Assembly: GCF_003050745.1 (NCBI RefSeq)
Contig: NZ_QAOF01000008.1
Span: 112,837 to 176,836 of the forward strand
Reading direction: 5' to 3'
DNA: 64,000 nucleotides
From: Sphingomonas sp. PP-CE-3G-477
GTDB taxonomy: Bacteria > Pseudomonadota > Alphaproteobacteria > Sphingomonadales > Sphingomonadaceae
Below are positions 35,601 to 45,223 of the stretch, one piece after another. Position numbers and translations under genes: made by a program. Numbering within the stretch: the stretch's first letter is position 1; each line of letters opens with the position of its first letter. The notes under the pieces were generated by a model, which worked only from the letters and a program-made list of their open reading frames with translations, was not told where the DNA came from and did no database searches.

Positions 35601-37310
35601 CCGCGGTCGAGCTGGGCGGATTACGATGCCAGCCTGATCTCGAAGGGCGGCGGCGTGTTCGCGCGCACCGCCAAGGTCGTGAAGCTGTCGCCTGAGGTGC
35701 AGGCTGCGCTCGGCGTGACCGCAAGCGAGATGGAGCCGGGCGCTTTGATCTCGGCGATCCTCAAGGCACCGGCCGACCTGCTCTGGTTCGGCGGCATCGG
35801 CACCTATGTGAAGGCGGCATCGGAGGCGAACGTCGCGGTCGGCGATCCAGCCAACGACCGGCTGCGCGTCAACGCCGAGGATCTGCGCGTGATCGCGATC
35901 GGCGAAGGCGCGAACCTCGGCGTCACGCAGGCGGCGCGTATCGCGTTCTCGGCGCGCGGGGGTCGGATCAACACCGACTTCATCGACAATTCGGCAGGCG
36001 TCGACTGCTCGGACAACGAGGTCAACATCAAGATCGCGCTCAACCGCGAGATGATCGAAGGGCGGCTCGACTATGAGGACCGCAATACGCTGCTTGCCAG
36101 CATGACCGACGACGTCGCGCATCTGGTGCTGGAGGACAACCGCCTCCAGACGCTGGCGCTGTCGATCGCCGAGGCGGACGGCGCGGTCGCGGTGCCGAGC
36201 TATGTGCGCGTGATCGAGATCTTCGAGGGCGGCGGTCGGCTCGATCGTGCGGTCGAGGGGCTGGCATCGAACGATATCCTGCTGCGGCGCGGCCAAGATG
36301 GCCTGGGGCTCACGCGACCTGAACTGGCGGTGCTGCTGGCGACCGCCAAGCTCGGGTTGCAGGATGCGATCGAGCATAGCGATGTCGCCAAGGACGACGC
36401 TTTGAAGCCGGATTTGCATGCTGCCTTCCCGGCGGCGATGCGCGCGCGGTTCGAGACGGCGATCGACGAGCATCGGCTGCGGTCCGAGATCGTCGCGACC
36501 AAGCTCGCCAACCGGATCGTCAACCGTCTTGGCATTCTCTACCCGTTCGAACTGGCGGAAGAGGAAGGCGCGGCGATGGGCGATATCGCGGCGATGTTCG
36601 TCGTCGCAGAGCGCCTGTTCGACCTACCGGCCTTGTGGGCGGAGATCGAGACGGCGGTGATGCCCGAGGCGGCGCGGATCGCGCTGTTCGACGAGGTGGC
36701 GGTCGCGACGCGCTCGCAGATCGCCGATCTGTTGCGCGTGTCGGCGCCGGGCGCGGTGCCGGGCGACGTGCTCGCGCGGCTGGCGAAGGGGATCACGCAG
36801 CTCGACAGCCAGACCGCGGCGTTGCTGCTCGAAGAGGCGAGCGCGCAGAGCAACCGTATCGCGGGGCAGCTCGAAGCGGTCGGTGCGCCGGGCGATCTGG
36901 TGCGCAAGGTCGTTCGCCTGTTCGAGATGGACGGCGCAGTCGGGCTGGCGGATCTCGGCGAGCGGATGGCGCTCGACGAGGCGGTGGTGACGCGGGCGTT
37001 CACGCATCTTGGGCAGGCGCTGGGACTCGACTGGGCGCAGGCGAATGCGGCGCGGATCAGTCCGACCGATCCGTGGGAGCGGTTGCTGGTCGCCGGGCTG
37101 GCACGCGATTTCCAGCAGTTGCGGCTGGAGTTCCTTGCGCGGTGTGGGGCGCAGGATCCGCAGGGTGCGGTCGAGAAGTGGCTGCTGACGAATGCGGCGC
37201 GGGTGGCGCAGTTCAAGGCGGTGATCGACCGCGCGCGGCACGCGGCGGTGCCGAACGCGGCGATGCTGGCGCAGATCGCCGGTCAGGCGCGGGTGCTGCT
37301 GGGGCGGTAA
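32694..37310 (+). CDS. gdhB: NAD-specific glutamate dehydrogenase, large (GDH2/180 kDa) type
   Basis: Oxidative deamination of glutamate to 2-oxoglutarate with NAD+. 1538 residues, matching the very large GDH class (about 1500-1600). The N-terminal half contains ACT-like regulatory segments. The catalytic domain begins around residue 740 with [20 protein letters not shown], then [15 protein letters not shown] and the dinucleotide-binding part ([32 protein letters not shown]). Start ATG 32694 ([15 protein letters not shown]). Long frames on the opposite strand across this gene are codon-bias shadows. Likely used for growth on amino acids. Confidence 0.95.
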   Translation: [1538 protein letters not shown]

Positions 37311-37316
37311 CTGCTG

Positions 37317-37468
37317 CCCCTCTCCCCGCCGGGGAGAGGGAGGGGCCCGCACGCGCTTGCGTGTGGGAGGGTGAGGGGCGTGAGGCTCGGGACTTGAATC
37401 CTAACCGCCCCTCACCCTCCCGTCGCCAAGAGGCTCCTCCTTCCCTCTCCCCGAAGGGGCGAGGGACG
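37317..37468. repeat. GC-rich intergenic palindromic repeat, CTCTCCCC family
   Basis: Begins CCCCTCTCCCCGCCGGGGAG and ends CCCTCTCCCCGAAGGGGCGA, with TGAGGGGCGTGAG and CGCCCCTCACC pairing between. It fills the gap between the convergent ends of the glutamate dehydrogenase and PepSY genes. Confidence 0.65.
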
Positions 37469-37470
37469 AG

Positions 37471-38586
37471 TTACGTCCGCCGCGCTGCCAGTTCGGCCTT
37501 CCACTTGCGTGCGCGCACCCACATGATCACGCCGGTCACCGCCAGCACCGCGGGCAATATCCCGCCCAGGAAGATGATCACCTGCCACAGCGCACCCATG
37601 TCGGTGCCATCGTGGATCCGCCGCATCCACCGCGCCACGCCGCCCTGCGGCCGCGCCGCCGCCGCGGTCGCGCCGCCGGTGTCGTCGGCGATCTTTACTC
37701 CGATCGGCGCGCCGCTACCGTAGCCTCTGGCCTGAAACGTCACCGTCCAGTCCGCGCTGAGATCGGTCGGCCACGTGACGCTCCGCAACGGCGCATTGTC
37801 GACGATAGCCCGCGCCTTGCCGATCGCCACCGCGAGCGGCTGCGCGGGCGACGCCAGCGGTTTTGCGCGCATCATCGCGTTGCGATCGGGACCGCCTCTC
37901 GGCCGCGACGCCTCGCCGGTGAGCTTTCCGAAGACCTGCGGGAACGAGATCCAGGCACCGGTCAGCGACAGCACGAACAACGGCAGGGCGATCCAGAAGC
38001 CGAACAGGTGATGCAGGTTGGTCTCGACGTCGCGGTGCCGTCGGAACCGCAACCCGCGCGTCCACTTCCCCACCGTCGGCCACCACAGCCACAGCCCGGT
38101 AAAGCACGACACCATCATCGCGACGCCGATCCAGCCGACGATCGAGCGCCCGACGCCGGGCAGTTGCAGACTTCCGTGCAGCACATGGAGGAACCGCACG
38201 AGCCCGCCGTTCGAGGGCGACACCTCCAGCACGCGCGCGGTTGGCGGATCGAGATACACTATCGTCCGCTGGGGAGGCCCCGGCCGGGTCGGCGCGCTGA
38301 CCGAACTGGCCGCGACGATCACCGGACCGCCGTCGTCGGGCATCGTCAAATTCGCGATCCGCTCGCCATGCTTTAACGCAGCGCGCGCCGCCGCGACATA
38401 GCTGTCGGGCCCGACCACGGTCCTCCCCGAGACCGCATAGCGCGCCGGATCGACGATCCGGTCGAGCGCGTCATGCCACACCAGCGCCGCGCCGCTGAGC
38501 GACAGCGGGATGATCAGGATCGCCAGCACCAGCCCGATCCACTTGTGGACCTGGAACCACGCGCGCCGCATCGCCAGCTTGCTCAT
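37471..38586 (-). CDS. PepSY-associated transmembrane protein, PiuB-like
   Basis: 371 residues from ATG 38586 (MSKLAMRRAWFQVHKWIGLV). About four membrane helices: LVLAILIIPLSLSGAALVW near the start, VGWIGVAMMVSCFTGLWLWW, FWIALPLFVLSLTGAWI and the C-terminal IIFLGGILPAVLAVTGVIMW. Conserved HKWIG and FLHVLHGSLQLPG histidines could bind heme or iron. The family often lies next to siderophore receptors, and here it is the third gene after a TonB receptor and a PKHD hydroxylase. The probable role is reduction or handling of imported iron. Confidence 0.85.
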   Translation of the reverse strand: MSKLAMRRAWFQVHKWIGLVLAILIIPLSLSGAALVWHDALDRIVDPARYAVSGRTVVGPDSYVAAARAALKHGERIANLTMPDDGGPVIVAASSVSAPTRPGPPQRTIVYLDPPTARVLEVSPSNGGLVRFLHVLHGSLQLPGVGRSIVGWIGVAMMVSCFTGLWLWWPTVGKWTRGLRFRRHRDVETNLHHLFGFWIALPLFVLSLTGAWISFPQVFGKLTGEASRPRGGPDRNAMMRAKPLASPAQPLAVAIGKARAIVDNAPLRSVTWPTDLSADWTVTFQARGYGSGAPIGVKIADDTGGATAAAARPQGGVARWMRRIHDGTDMGALWQVIIFLGGILPAVLAVTGVIMWVRARKWKAELAARRT

Positions 38587-38650
38587 TCGCCCATCACTCC
38601 GCCCTGTTCGCGCCGGCGTCGCAGGCGGATCGCCGCGCGTCAATCGCGGG

Positions 38651-39334
38651 TCAGGCGTCGGCCCAGCGGCGCAGCAGGTTGTGGTACACGCCGGTCAGCC
38701 GCACGGTCGCCGGATCGCCCTGGCCTTGTGCGGCCGCGACCGCCTGCACGCCCTGGTCGAGATCGAACAGGATCCGCCGCGCGCCGTCGTCACGCACCAT
38801 AGACTGGAGCCAGAAGAACGACGCGGTACGTAATCCGCGCGTGACCGGCGTCACCCGGTGCAGGCTGGAAGCGGGATACAGCACCATATGCCCGGCGGGC
38901 AGCTTGACCGACTGCGGACCGAACTGGTCCTCGATCACCAGTTCGCCGCCGTCGTACGTCGCGGGATCGTCGAGGAAGAGTGTCGCCGACAGATCACTGC
39001 GGATGCGGAAATCGGTGCCGCGCTTCATCCGGATCGCGTTGTCGACGTGCAGCCCGAAATCCTGTCCTCCGGCGTAGCGGTTGAACAGCGGCGGGAACAC
39101 TTTCAGCGGCAGCGCCGCCGCCACGAACAAGGCCGATCGGCCGAGCGCATCGAGGACCATCCCGCCAGCCTCGCGCGCGGCGACCGAGTCCTCGGGGAGT
39201 TGCTCGTTGCGCTTGGCGAGCGCGCTCTGTGGCCCCGACGTCGCGTTGCCGTCGATCCACTCGGCCTGATCGATTAGCGCGCGGACACGGGCGACGCCGG
39301 CAGCATCGAGGACATCGGGGATCGCGATCAACAT
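38651..39334 (-). CDS. piuC: Fe(II)/2-oxoglutarate-dependent PKHD-type hydroxylase
   Basis: 227 residues, matching YbiX/PiuC. Iron ligands: HxD in [11 protein letters not shown] and the distal His in [12 protein letters not shown]; the 2-oxoglutarate arginine in [13 protein letters not shown]. The jelly-roll core includes [20 protein letters not shown]. The gene lies between the TonB-dependent receptor and the PepSY protein, the common fiu-piuC-piuB type arrangement. Substrate unknown, likely linked to catecholate siderophore use. Confidence 0.92.
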   Translation of the reverse strand: MLIAIPDVLDAAGVARVRALIDQAEWIDGNATSGPQSALAKRNEQLPEDSVAAREAGGMVLDALGRSALFVAAALPLKVFPPLFNRYAGGQDFGLHVDNAIRMKRGTDFRIRSDLSATLFLDDPATYDGGELVIEDQFGPQSVKLPAGHMVLYPASSLHRVTPVTRGLRTASFFWLQSMVRDDGARRILFDLDQGVQAVAAAQGQGDPATVRLTGVYHNLLRRWADA

Positions 39335-39392
39335 GGCATCACTCTAGAATGCGGCGGCGATACCGGCAATCTGCCCGCATCGCCGCCGAGCG

Positions 39393-41876
39393 TCACATGC
39401 TGTAGAACAGCGTCAGCCGCACCGAGCGCGCCTCGCCAGGCGTCGCCCAGCCATTGTTGCGGATGCCGGTGTAGTATTTCTCGTTGGTGAAGTTCTGCAC
39501 GTTGAGCTGCGCGGTCAGGCCGTTGCCGACGGTGTACGACAGGAACGCGCGATGCGTCAGGTAATCCGCCGAGTGGAATACCGGCGTCACGACCGTCGTC
39601 GGTGCGAGCGGGGTGGCCAACGCACTCTGGTTCAACGGGAACGCACCCTGATATGTCAGACCGTACCCAAGCTGTAGACCGAACGGCAGCGTGTAGGTCG
39701 CGAACAGGCTGCCCGAATGCTTTGGCGTATTGGCGAGCGCTTGCCCCGCCTGCGTATCGAGGATCGCGGCCGAGTTGCCGCACGCGTTGGTCGTCGTCGT
39801 GACCGTACCGACGGTCGTACGGACCGGCCCTGGATTGGCGAGACAGAAGTTTGAAACGCTCTGGATGATCTTCGCCTTCAGATACGTGTAGTTGGCGAAG
39901 ATCGAGAAGGCGTGCGAGATGCTGCCGCTAGCGCCCAGCGCGATCCCGTCGACGCGCGAACGGCCGTCGTTGACGCCGAGAGTCGTGACGATCGGGTCGT
40001 TCGTGGCGACGCGGTAGTTGGTTCGCTCGTTACGGAACACAGCCGCGGTAAGTTGCAGCTTGCGCGAGAACAGGTCCGCCTTCGCGCCGAGTTCGTAGTT
40101 CACCGCCTTTTCCGGCTTTACGTCGCATGGGTCCAACTGACCCGCGGGCGCATTGATCAGCGTTCCGCAACCGAGCCGGACGGTCGCCGAGGTCGGCGTG
40201 GTGGAGTTGCCGTACGACGCATACAGGCTGACCGTCTCGATCGGCTTGAAGTTGATGCCGCCGCGGTACGAGAACAGGGTCTCGTCGCTCGTCTGGTTCA
40301 GGCCGCGCGTATAGGTGCCGAGCGTCGCGTCGGGCACGACCGAAAAGGTATCGGCGCGGAAACGGCCCTTGGCATGCTCGTAGCGCAGGCCGAAATTCAC
40401 CTCGATCTGCGGGATCACCTTGATCGTGTCGAAGGCGTAGACAGCCGCATTGCTGGTGGTGCCCTGCGACCGGCCGGCCTGGATGAAGTTAAATGCGCCG
40501 GTGTAGTCGGTGTTCGGATTGGCGAGGTTGATCGGTGGCTGGGCGACCGTCGCACCGGTCGCGGTACGCAGCGTGTTGCCCGTGACGATGGTGTAATCCT
40601 CCTGCGCGAAGGACGCGCCGAGGACCAGCGTGTGCTCAAGCCCGGCGGTATCAAAGACCGAGCGGAGATCGGTCTGGTTGTAGAGAATCTGGTTCTCCTG
40701 GTTCCGCACGAAACCGCGCGGGCCACTGGGATAATAGGTGCCTGGAATGTTCTGCGGTCCGGTCGCGCTCGTCGCCGCGCACGTAAGAGGCGTGGTCGCG
40801 ACGTTCGTCAGCGGTAATGGCTGGAACCCGGTCGACAGACAGAACACACCCTGCGGCGCGCTGGTCAACGAGTCCTGCTGGACGCGCTGCCATCGGCTCA
40901 GATTGCGGATCGAGACCTTGTCCGAAAAGCTGTGGCTGACCGTGGCGGTCGCCTGGTCGACGGTGATGTCCTGCTTGTCGAGATTCCGGATACCGTAATA
41001 GCCGGAGTTGTCGGCACCCGGCAGCGGCCCGTTGTTCACCGCGTTGCGGAAATACGGCACGCCGTAGACCGGAACGTTCTCGTCCTCCTGATGCAGATAT
41101 TGCAACGTCAAGCTGGTCGGCCCTTCGACACCGACGATCAGCGACGGCGCGACGGCCCAGCGCTTGTTATACTCGACGTCGCGGCCCGGAATGTCGTTCT
41201 TGTGCGCGACTGCGTTGAGGCGGACCGCGACCAGATCGCTGACCCGGACGTTCGAATCGATCGTCGTGCGATAATAATCGTCGCTGCCGACGCCGCCAGA
41301 TACCACCGTCAGCGTCTCCGCCTGCGGGCGCTTGGTCACGAGATTGATCGTGCCGCCGACCGATCCGCCGCCGCCGAACACGCTGTTCGCGCCGTTATAG
41401 ACCTCGACCTGTTGCAGGTTGAACGTCTCGCTGCGGCTATACTGTGCGCTGTCGCGGACGCCGTCAATCGTGATGTCGTTGTTGGCCGAATAGCCACGCA
41501 GGTTGATGCTGTCGCCGTAGCCGCCGCCGCCTTCGCCCGCGCCGAAGGTGATGCCGGGGATCGTCTGCAACACGTCGCGCAGGGTCAGCAAATTCTGCTT
41601 GCGGATCGTCTGGTCGCCGATGATCGTCACGGTCTGCGTGGTGTCGAGCAGGCTGCGCGTTGCCTTCGGGCTCTCCAGCGTGGTCGCGGGCGCGTTCTTG
41701 CCGTTGACGACGATCTCGTCGCGCTCGAGCTGCTTGTCCTGATCGTCCGTCGCGTGAAGCTTGGCCGCTTCGGCAGGGCGATCGGCGGCATGGGCCGGCG
41801 CGCTGGCGATGAATCCAACGCACGAAAGCGCCAGAAATGCAGGCGCGGCGGATGAGCGCGACGAGAAACCGGACAT
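39393..41876 (-). CDS. TonB-dependent siderophore receptor, Fiu-like
   Basis: 827 residues from ATG 41876, with a signal peptide (SSAAPAFLALSCVGFIASAPA region, cleaved near AHA-AD). A DEIVVNGK TonB-box-like stretch is followed by the plug domain (TLRDVLQTIPGITFGAGEGG, INLRGYSANNDITIDGVRDS, GSVGGTINLVTKRPQ) and a long beta-barrel ending in VRLTLFYSM. It takes up ferric catecholate-type siderophores across the outer membrane. First gene of an operon with piuC and the PepSY gene. A promoter with an overlapping Fur-like box lies 26-54 bases upstream. Confidence 0.92.
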   Translation of the reverse strand: MSGFSSRSSAAPAFLALSCVGFIASAPAHAADRPAEAAKLHATDDQDKQLERDEIVVNGKNAPATTLESPKATRSLLDTTQTVTIIGDQTIRKQNLLTLRDVLQTIPGITFGAGEGGGGYGDSINLRGYSANNDITIDGVRDSAQYSRSETFNLQQVEVYNGANSVFGGGGSVGGTINLVTKRPQAETLTVVSGGVGSDDYYRTTIDSNVRVSDLVAVRLNAVAHKNDIPGRDVEYNKRWAVAPSLIVGVEGPTSLTLQYLHQEDENVPVYGVPYFRNAVNNGPLPGADNSGYYGIRNLDKQDITVDQATATVSHSFSDKVSIRNLSRWQRVQQDSLTSAPQGVFCLSTGFQPLPLTNVATTPLTCAATSATGPQNIPGTYYPSGPRGFVRNQENQILYNQTDLRSVFDTAGLEHTLVLGASFAQEDYTIVTGNTLRTATGATVAQPPINLANPNTDYTGAFNFIQAGRSQGTTSNAAVYAFDTIKVIPQIEVNFGLRYEHAKGRFRADTFSVVPDATLGTYTRGLNQTSDETLFSYRGGINFKPIETVSLYASYGNSTTPTSATVRLGCGTLINAPAGQLDPCDVKPEKAVNYELGAKADLFSRKLQLTAAVFRNERTNYRVATNDPIVTTLGVNDGRSRVDGIALGASGSISHAFSIFANYTYLKAKIIQSVSNFCLANPGPVRTTVGTVTTTTNACGNSAAILDTQAGQALANTPKHSGSLFATYTLPFGLQLGYGLTYQGAFPLNQSALATPLAPTTVVTPVFHSADYLTHRAFLSYTVGNGLTAQLNVQNFTNEKYYTGIRNNGWATPGEARSVRLTLFYSM

Positions 41877-41901
41877 GCGAAACCCCTTGATAGTTGGGGG
41901 C

Positions 41902-41930
41902 TCGCTATTGAGAGTCGTTCGCACTGTCAA
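41902..41930 (-). promoter_or_regulatory. Promoter with overlapping Fur-like box for iron operon
   Basis: Minus strand: TTGACA (41925-41930), 17 bases, TAGCGA (41902-41907) as -35 and -10. Between them TGCGAACGACTCTCAATAGC resembles Fur/iron boxes of the TGCGAAT-N-TCATT type with partial dyad symmetry. Its position over the promoter core fits repression by Fur with iron. Box identity is from memory of the consensus. Confidence 0.5.
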
Positions 41931-41948
41931 CGCTATTGCGACTGGTTA

Positions 41949-42206
41949 TCACATATTGTTACTGAAGAGCCATGTTCTCAACGCGCTAGCGAGGTTGGGG
42001 GGATCGTCCGCGACGATACGAATCGCGTCGATCTCGGCAACGAGCGCGGATAGCGGCAGCCCGTGGCGCACCGCGTCGGCTTCCAGCGCCTGCCAGAATA
42101 CGGGCTCTAGGCTGATCGAGGTCTGGTGGCCGGCAATCGTGATCGATCGTTTTACCGGGCCGTGAAACCCGTCCGATGGCGCGACGATCCCCGGCCCCTC
42201 GCTCAA
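41949..42206 (-). CDS. Ribbon-helix-helix domain protein
   Basis: 85 residues. The RHH fold is visible: VKRSITIAGHQTSISLEPVF, then WQALEADAVRHGLPLSALVA. Proteins of this type are small DNA-binding repressors. The frame starts at a TTG (42206), 7 bases after the cobT stop, with no better start before the domain; it is probably translated from the cobS-cobT message. It ends just before the iron-operon promoter, so a regulatory link is possible but unproven. Confidence 0.75.
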   Translation of the reverse strand: MSEGPGIVAPSDGFHGPVKRSITIAGHQTSISLEPVFWQALEADAVRHGLPLSALVAEIDAIRIVADDPPNLASALRTWLFSNNM

Positions 42207-42213
42207 GCCGTGA

Positions 42214-44037
42214 TCACTCGGTGTCGAACAGCGAGGCCAGCTGTTCGATGATCGTCCCGCCGAGCTGCTCGACGTCCATGATCGTCACGGCGCGCGCGTA
42301 ATAACGGGTGACGTCGTGACCGATGCCGATCGCGACCAGTTCGACCGGCGACTTGCTCTCGATCCAGCCGATCACCTGGCGCAGATGGCGTTCGAGATAC
42401 GAACCCGAGTTTACGCTGAGCGTCGAATCGTCGACCGGCGCGCCGTCGCTGATCACCATCAGGATGCGACGTTCCTCGGGCCGTGCGACCAGACGCGCAT
42501 GCGCCCACATCAGCGCCTCGCCGTCGATATTCTCCTTCAGCAACCCCTCGCGCATCATCAGGCCGAGCGAGTTGCGCGCGCGCCGCCACGGCTCGTCGGC
42601 ACGCTTGTAGACGATGTGGCGGATGTCGTTGAGGCGACCCGGCTGCGGCGGACGCCCGGCGGCGAGCCACGTCTCGCGGCTTTGCCCGCCCTTCCAGGCG
42701 CGCGTCGTGAAGCCGAGGATCTCCGTCTTCACGCCGCATCGTTCCAGCGTGCGCGCGAGGATATCCGCGCTGATTGCCGCGATCGAGATCGGGCGGCCAC
42801 GCATCGAGCCGGAATTGTCGATCAGCAGCGTCACGACGGTGTCGCGGAAGTCGGTCTCGCGCTCGGCCTTGTAACTCAGCGACAGCGTCGGGTTGACGAT
42901 CACGCGCGCGAGGCGCGCCGCGTCGAGGATGCCCTCCTCCTGGTCGAAATCCCACGAGCGCGACTGCTGCGCCATCAGGCGGCGCTGCAAGCGGTTGGCG
43001 AGCTTCGACACGGTCGATTGCAGGTGCACGAGCTGCTGGTCGAGATAGCCGCGCAGGCGCGCGAGTTCGTCGGCGTCGCACAGCTCGGTAGCAGCGATCA
43101 CTTCGTCGAATTGCGTCGTCCACGGCTTGTAGTCGAACGCGCCGCCCATGTCCGCGAAGGGACGGTTCGGGCGGACCGGCTGCATGCCTTCCTCGCCATC
43201 GTCGCCCGGCTCGCCGTCGATGTCGTCCATCGACTCGTCGCTCTGCTCCTGGCCGTCGCTTTCCTCGCTCTGCTGCTCGGACTGTTCGCCACGTGCCTCG
43301 ACTTCGCCCTGCCCGTCCTCGCCCTGGTCGTCGCCTTCGTCGCCCTCGTCCTGCTGCTGTTCGTCGGTGCCCTCGTCCTCGGAGCCGCCTTCGTCGCTCT
43401 CTTCTGGGACCTGATCGCCTTCGACCAGTTCCAACTCTTGCAACATCTTCCGCGCGAGACCCTGGAACGCCTTCTGGTCGTCGAGCGCGTAGGCCAGCGC
43501 GGCGAGATCGGTCTTGCTCTCGATCCACTCGCGGACCAGCGCGAGGCCGGGCGCGGCAATCGCGGGCGATTCCTGCCCGGTCAGCCGCTCGCGCACCATC
43601 AAACCGAGGGCAGTCGACAACGGTACTTCGTCACGATTGCGCGCGCGTGTGATCGGGTCGGCGCGCAGACGTACATCGAGCGCGCGGTCGAGGTTCTCGG
43701 TGATGCCCGCATAGCCACGCGAGCCGAGCGCCTCGACTCGTGCAGTCTCGACGGAATCGAACACCGCACGCGCCACCGCCTCGATCGGCGCCGCACGATT
43801 ATGCAGTGCAATGTCGTGATGCTTCAACCGTAGCGCGAAGCCGTCCGCGAACCCACGCGCCTCCGCGACCTGCTCCAGCGGCAGAGCGCGAGCGGGCATC
43901 GGCACCTTGATGTGCTTGCCGCTCTGCGTCGGTGCGTCCGCGGTGAAGGCGAGTTCGACCTCCGGCTCCTCCGAAATCGCGCGCACAGTGCCGGCAAGAA
44001 CCGCCTTGAAGCGATCGAGAGGGGTTTCGTTGGCCAA
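42214..44037 (-). CDS. cobT: Cobaltochelatase subunit CobT
   Basis: 607 residues. Middle region is an extreme acidic stretch (about residues 195-290, runs of E, D, Q and G). The C-terminal von Willebrand A domain has the MIDAS motif [15 protein letters not shown], with the later threonine and aspartate in [12 protein letters not shown]. CobT forms with CobS the ATPase complex that drives cobalt insertion by CobN in aerobic B12 synthesis. It overlaps nothing and starts 4 bases after cobS. CobN is not in this window. Confidence 0.95.
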   Translation of the reverse strand: MANETPLDRFKAVLAGTVRAISEEPEVELAFTADAPTQSGKHIKVPMPARALPLEQVAEARGFADGFALRLKHHDIALHNRAAPIEAVARAVFDSVETARVEALGSRGYAGITENLDRALDVRLRADPITRARNRDEVPLSTALGLMVRERLTGQESPAIAAPGLALVREWIESKTDLAALAYALDDQKAFQGLARKMLQELELVEGDQVPEESDEGGSEDEGTDEQQQDEGDEGDDQGEDGQGEVEARGEQSEQQSEESDGQEQSDESMDDIDGEPGDDGEEGMQPVRPNRPFADMGGAFDYKPWTTQFDEVIAATELCDADELARLRGYLDQQLVHLQSTVSKLANRLQRRLMAQQSRSWDFDQEEGILDAARLARVIVNPTLSLSYKAERETDFRDTVVTLLIDNSGSMRGRPISIAAISADILARTLERCGVKTEILGFTTRAWKGGQSRETWLAAGRPPQPGRLNDIRHIVYKRADEPWRRARNSLGLMMREGLLKENIDGEALMWAHARLVARPEERRILMVISDGAPVDDSTLSVNSGSYLERHLRQVIGWIESKSPVELVAIGIGHDVTRYYARAVTIMDVEQLGGTIIEQLASLFDTE

Positions 44038-44041
44038 AGGC

Positions 44042-45046
44042 TTACGCCTTACCCACCACGCTCTCGGGGAGGTCCTTGCCGAACACGCGCTGGTAATATT
44101 CGGCGACCAGTGGCCGCTCCGCCTCGTCGCACTTGTTGAGGAACGACAGGCGGAACGCGAAGCCGACGTCGCCGAAGATCAGCGCGTTCTGGGCCCAGGT
44201 GATCACGGTGCGCGGGCTCATCACGGTCGAGATGTCGCCGTTGACGAAGCCCTTGCGCGTCATGTCGGCGACGCGGACCATGTTCTCGACGGTCTTCTTG
44301 CCCTCGGGCTTGTCGTATTCACCGGACTTGGCGAGCACGATCTGCGCCTCGACCTTGGCGGGCAGATAGTTGAGCGTGACGACGATGTTCCAGCGGTCCA
44401 TCTGACCCTGATTGATCTGCTGCGTGCCGTGGTACAGCCCGCTCGTGTCGCCGAGGCCGACCGTGTTGGCGGTCGCGAACAGGCGGAACCACGGGTTCGG
44501 GCGGATCACGCGGTTCTGATCGAGCAGCGTCAGCTTGCCCTCGGTCTCCAGCACGCGCTGGATTACGAACATCACGTCCGGGCGGCCGGCGTCATATTCG
44601 TCGAACACGAGCGCGGTCGGGGTCTGCAACGCCCAGGGCAGCAGGCCTTCGCGGAACTCGGTGATCTGCTGGCCGTCCTTCAGGACGATCGCGTCGCGCC
44701 CGATCAGGTCGATGCGGCTGATATGCGCATCGAGGTTGATACGGATGCACGGCCATTTGAGTCGCGCCGCGACCTGCTCGATATGCGTCGACTTGCCGGT
44801 GCCGTGATAGCCCTGGACCATCACGCGACGGTTATGTGCGAAGCCGGCCAGCACGGCGAGCGTGGTGTCGGCATCGAAGACGTACGCCGGATCGAGATCG
44901 GGGACGCGCTCGTCGGCTTCGGAGAAGGCCGGCACTTCCATGTCGGAATCGATCCCGAACATCTCGCGCACCTTCACCATGCGGTCGGGTGCGTCGAGGA
45001 TCGTGGTCTCGCGGCTGTCTGGCAGGGTATTCGGGATATCGGTCAT
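44042..45046 (-). CDS. cobS: Cobaltochelatase subunit CobS, AAA+ ATPase
   Basis: 334 residues. Walker A is [13 protein letters not shown], Walker B is [13 protein letters not shown], and sensor-type stretches follow ([20 protein letters not shown]). It is a MoxR-like AAA+ ATPase working with CobT and CobN. First gene of a three-gene unit cobS-cobT-RHH on the minus strand. In sphingomonads CobS/CobT are found even where other B12 genes are remote, so a chelatase role is likely but not shown here. Confidence 0.95.
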   Translation of the reverse strand: MTDIPNTLPDSRETTILDAPDRMVKVREMFGIDSDMEVPAFSEADERVPDLDPAYVFDADTTLAVLAGFAHNRRVMVQGYHGTGKSTHIEQVAARLKWPCIRINLDAHISRIDLIGRDAIVLKDGQQITEFREGLLPWALQTPTALVFDEYDAGRPDVMFVIQRVLETEGKLTLLDQNRVIRPNPWFRLFATANTVGLGDTSGLYHGTQQINQGQMDRWNIVVTLNYLPAKVEAQIVLAKSGEYDKPEGKKTVENMVRVADMTRKGFVNGDISTVMSPRTVITWAQNALIFGDVGFAFRLSFLNKCDEAERPLVAEYYQRVFGKDLPESVVGKA

Positions 45047-45223
45047 GTTGGCCTCGTGTTCCCGGTAGCTCTAGGCCAAGCGCGGGCAGTTACTCAACCG
45101 CCGCTGTACGATTGGTCGGGCGATTGACCGGAAGAGTTAGACGAACCGCTCGCCAGCCGTGCGGTTCCGGCGGGGGCGTCGTGAAATATCGATCAGAGTA
45201 AGTATGGATCAATTCCCGCTCCG

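Noticed and set aside
34332..36473. 713-codon open frame antisense to the glutamate dehydrogenase gene
   Set aside because: Arginine- and aspartate-rich composition without domains; a mirror of the strong codon bias of the real gene on the plus strand.
42316..43833. 505-codon frame antisense to cobT
   Set aside because: The sense strand has a clear VWA domain with DNSGSM; the antisense product has no recognisable fold and is a high-GC shadow.
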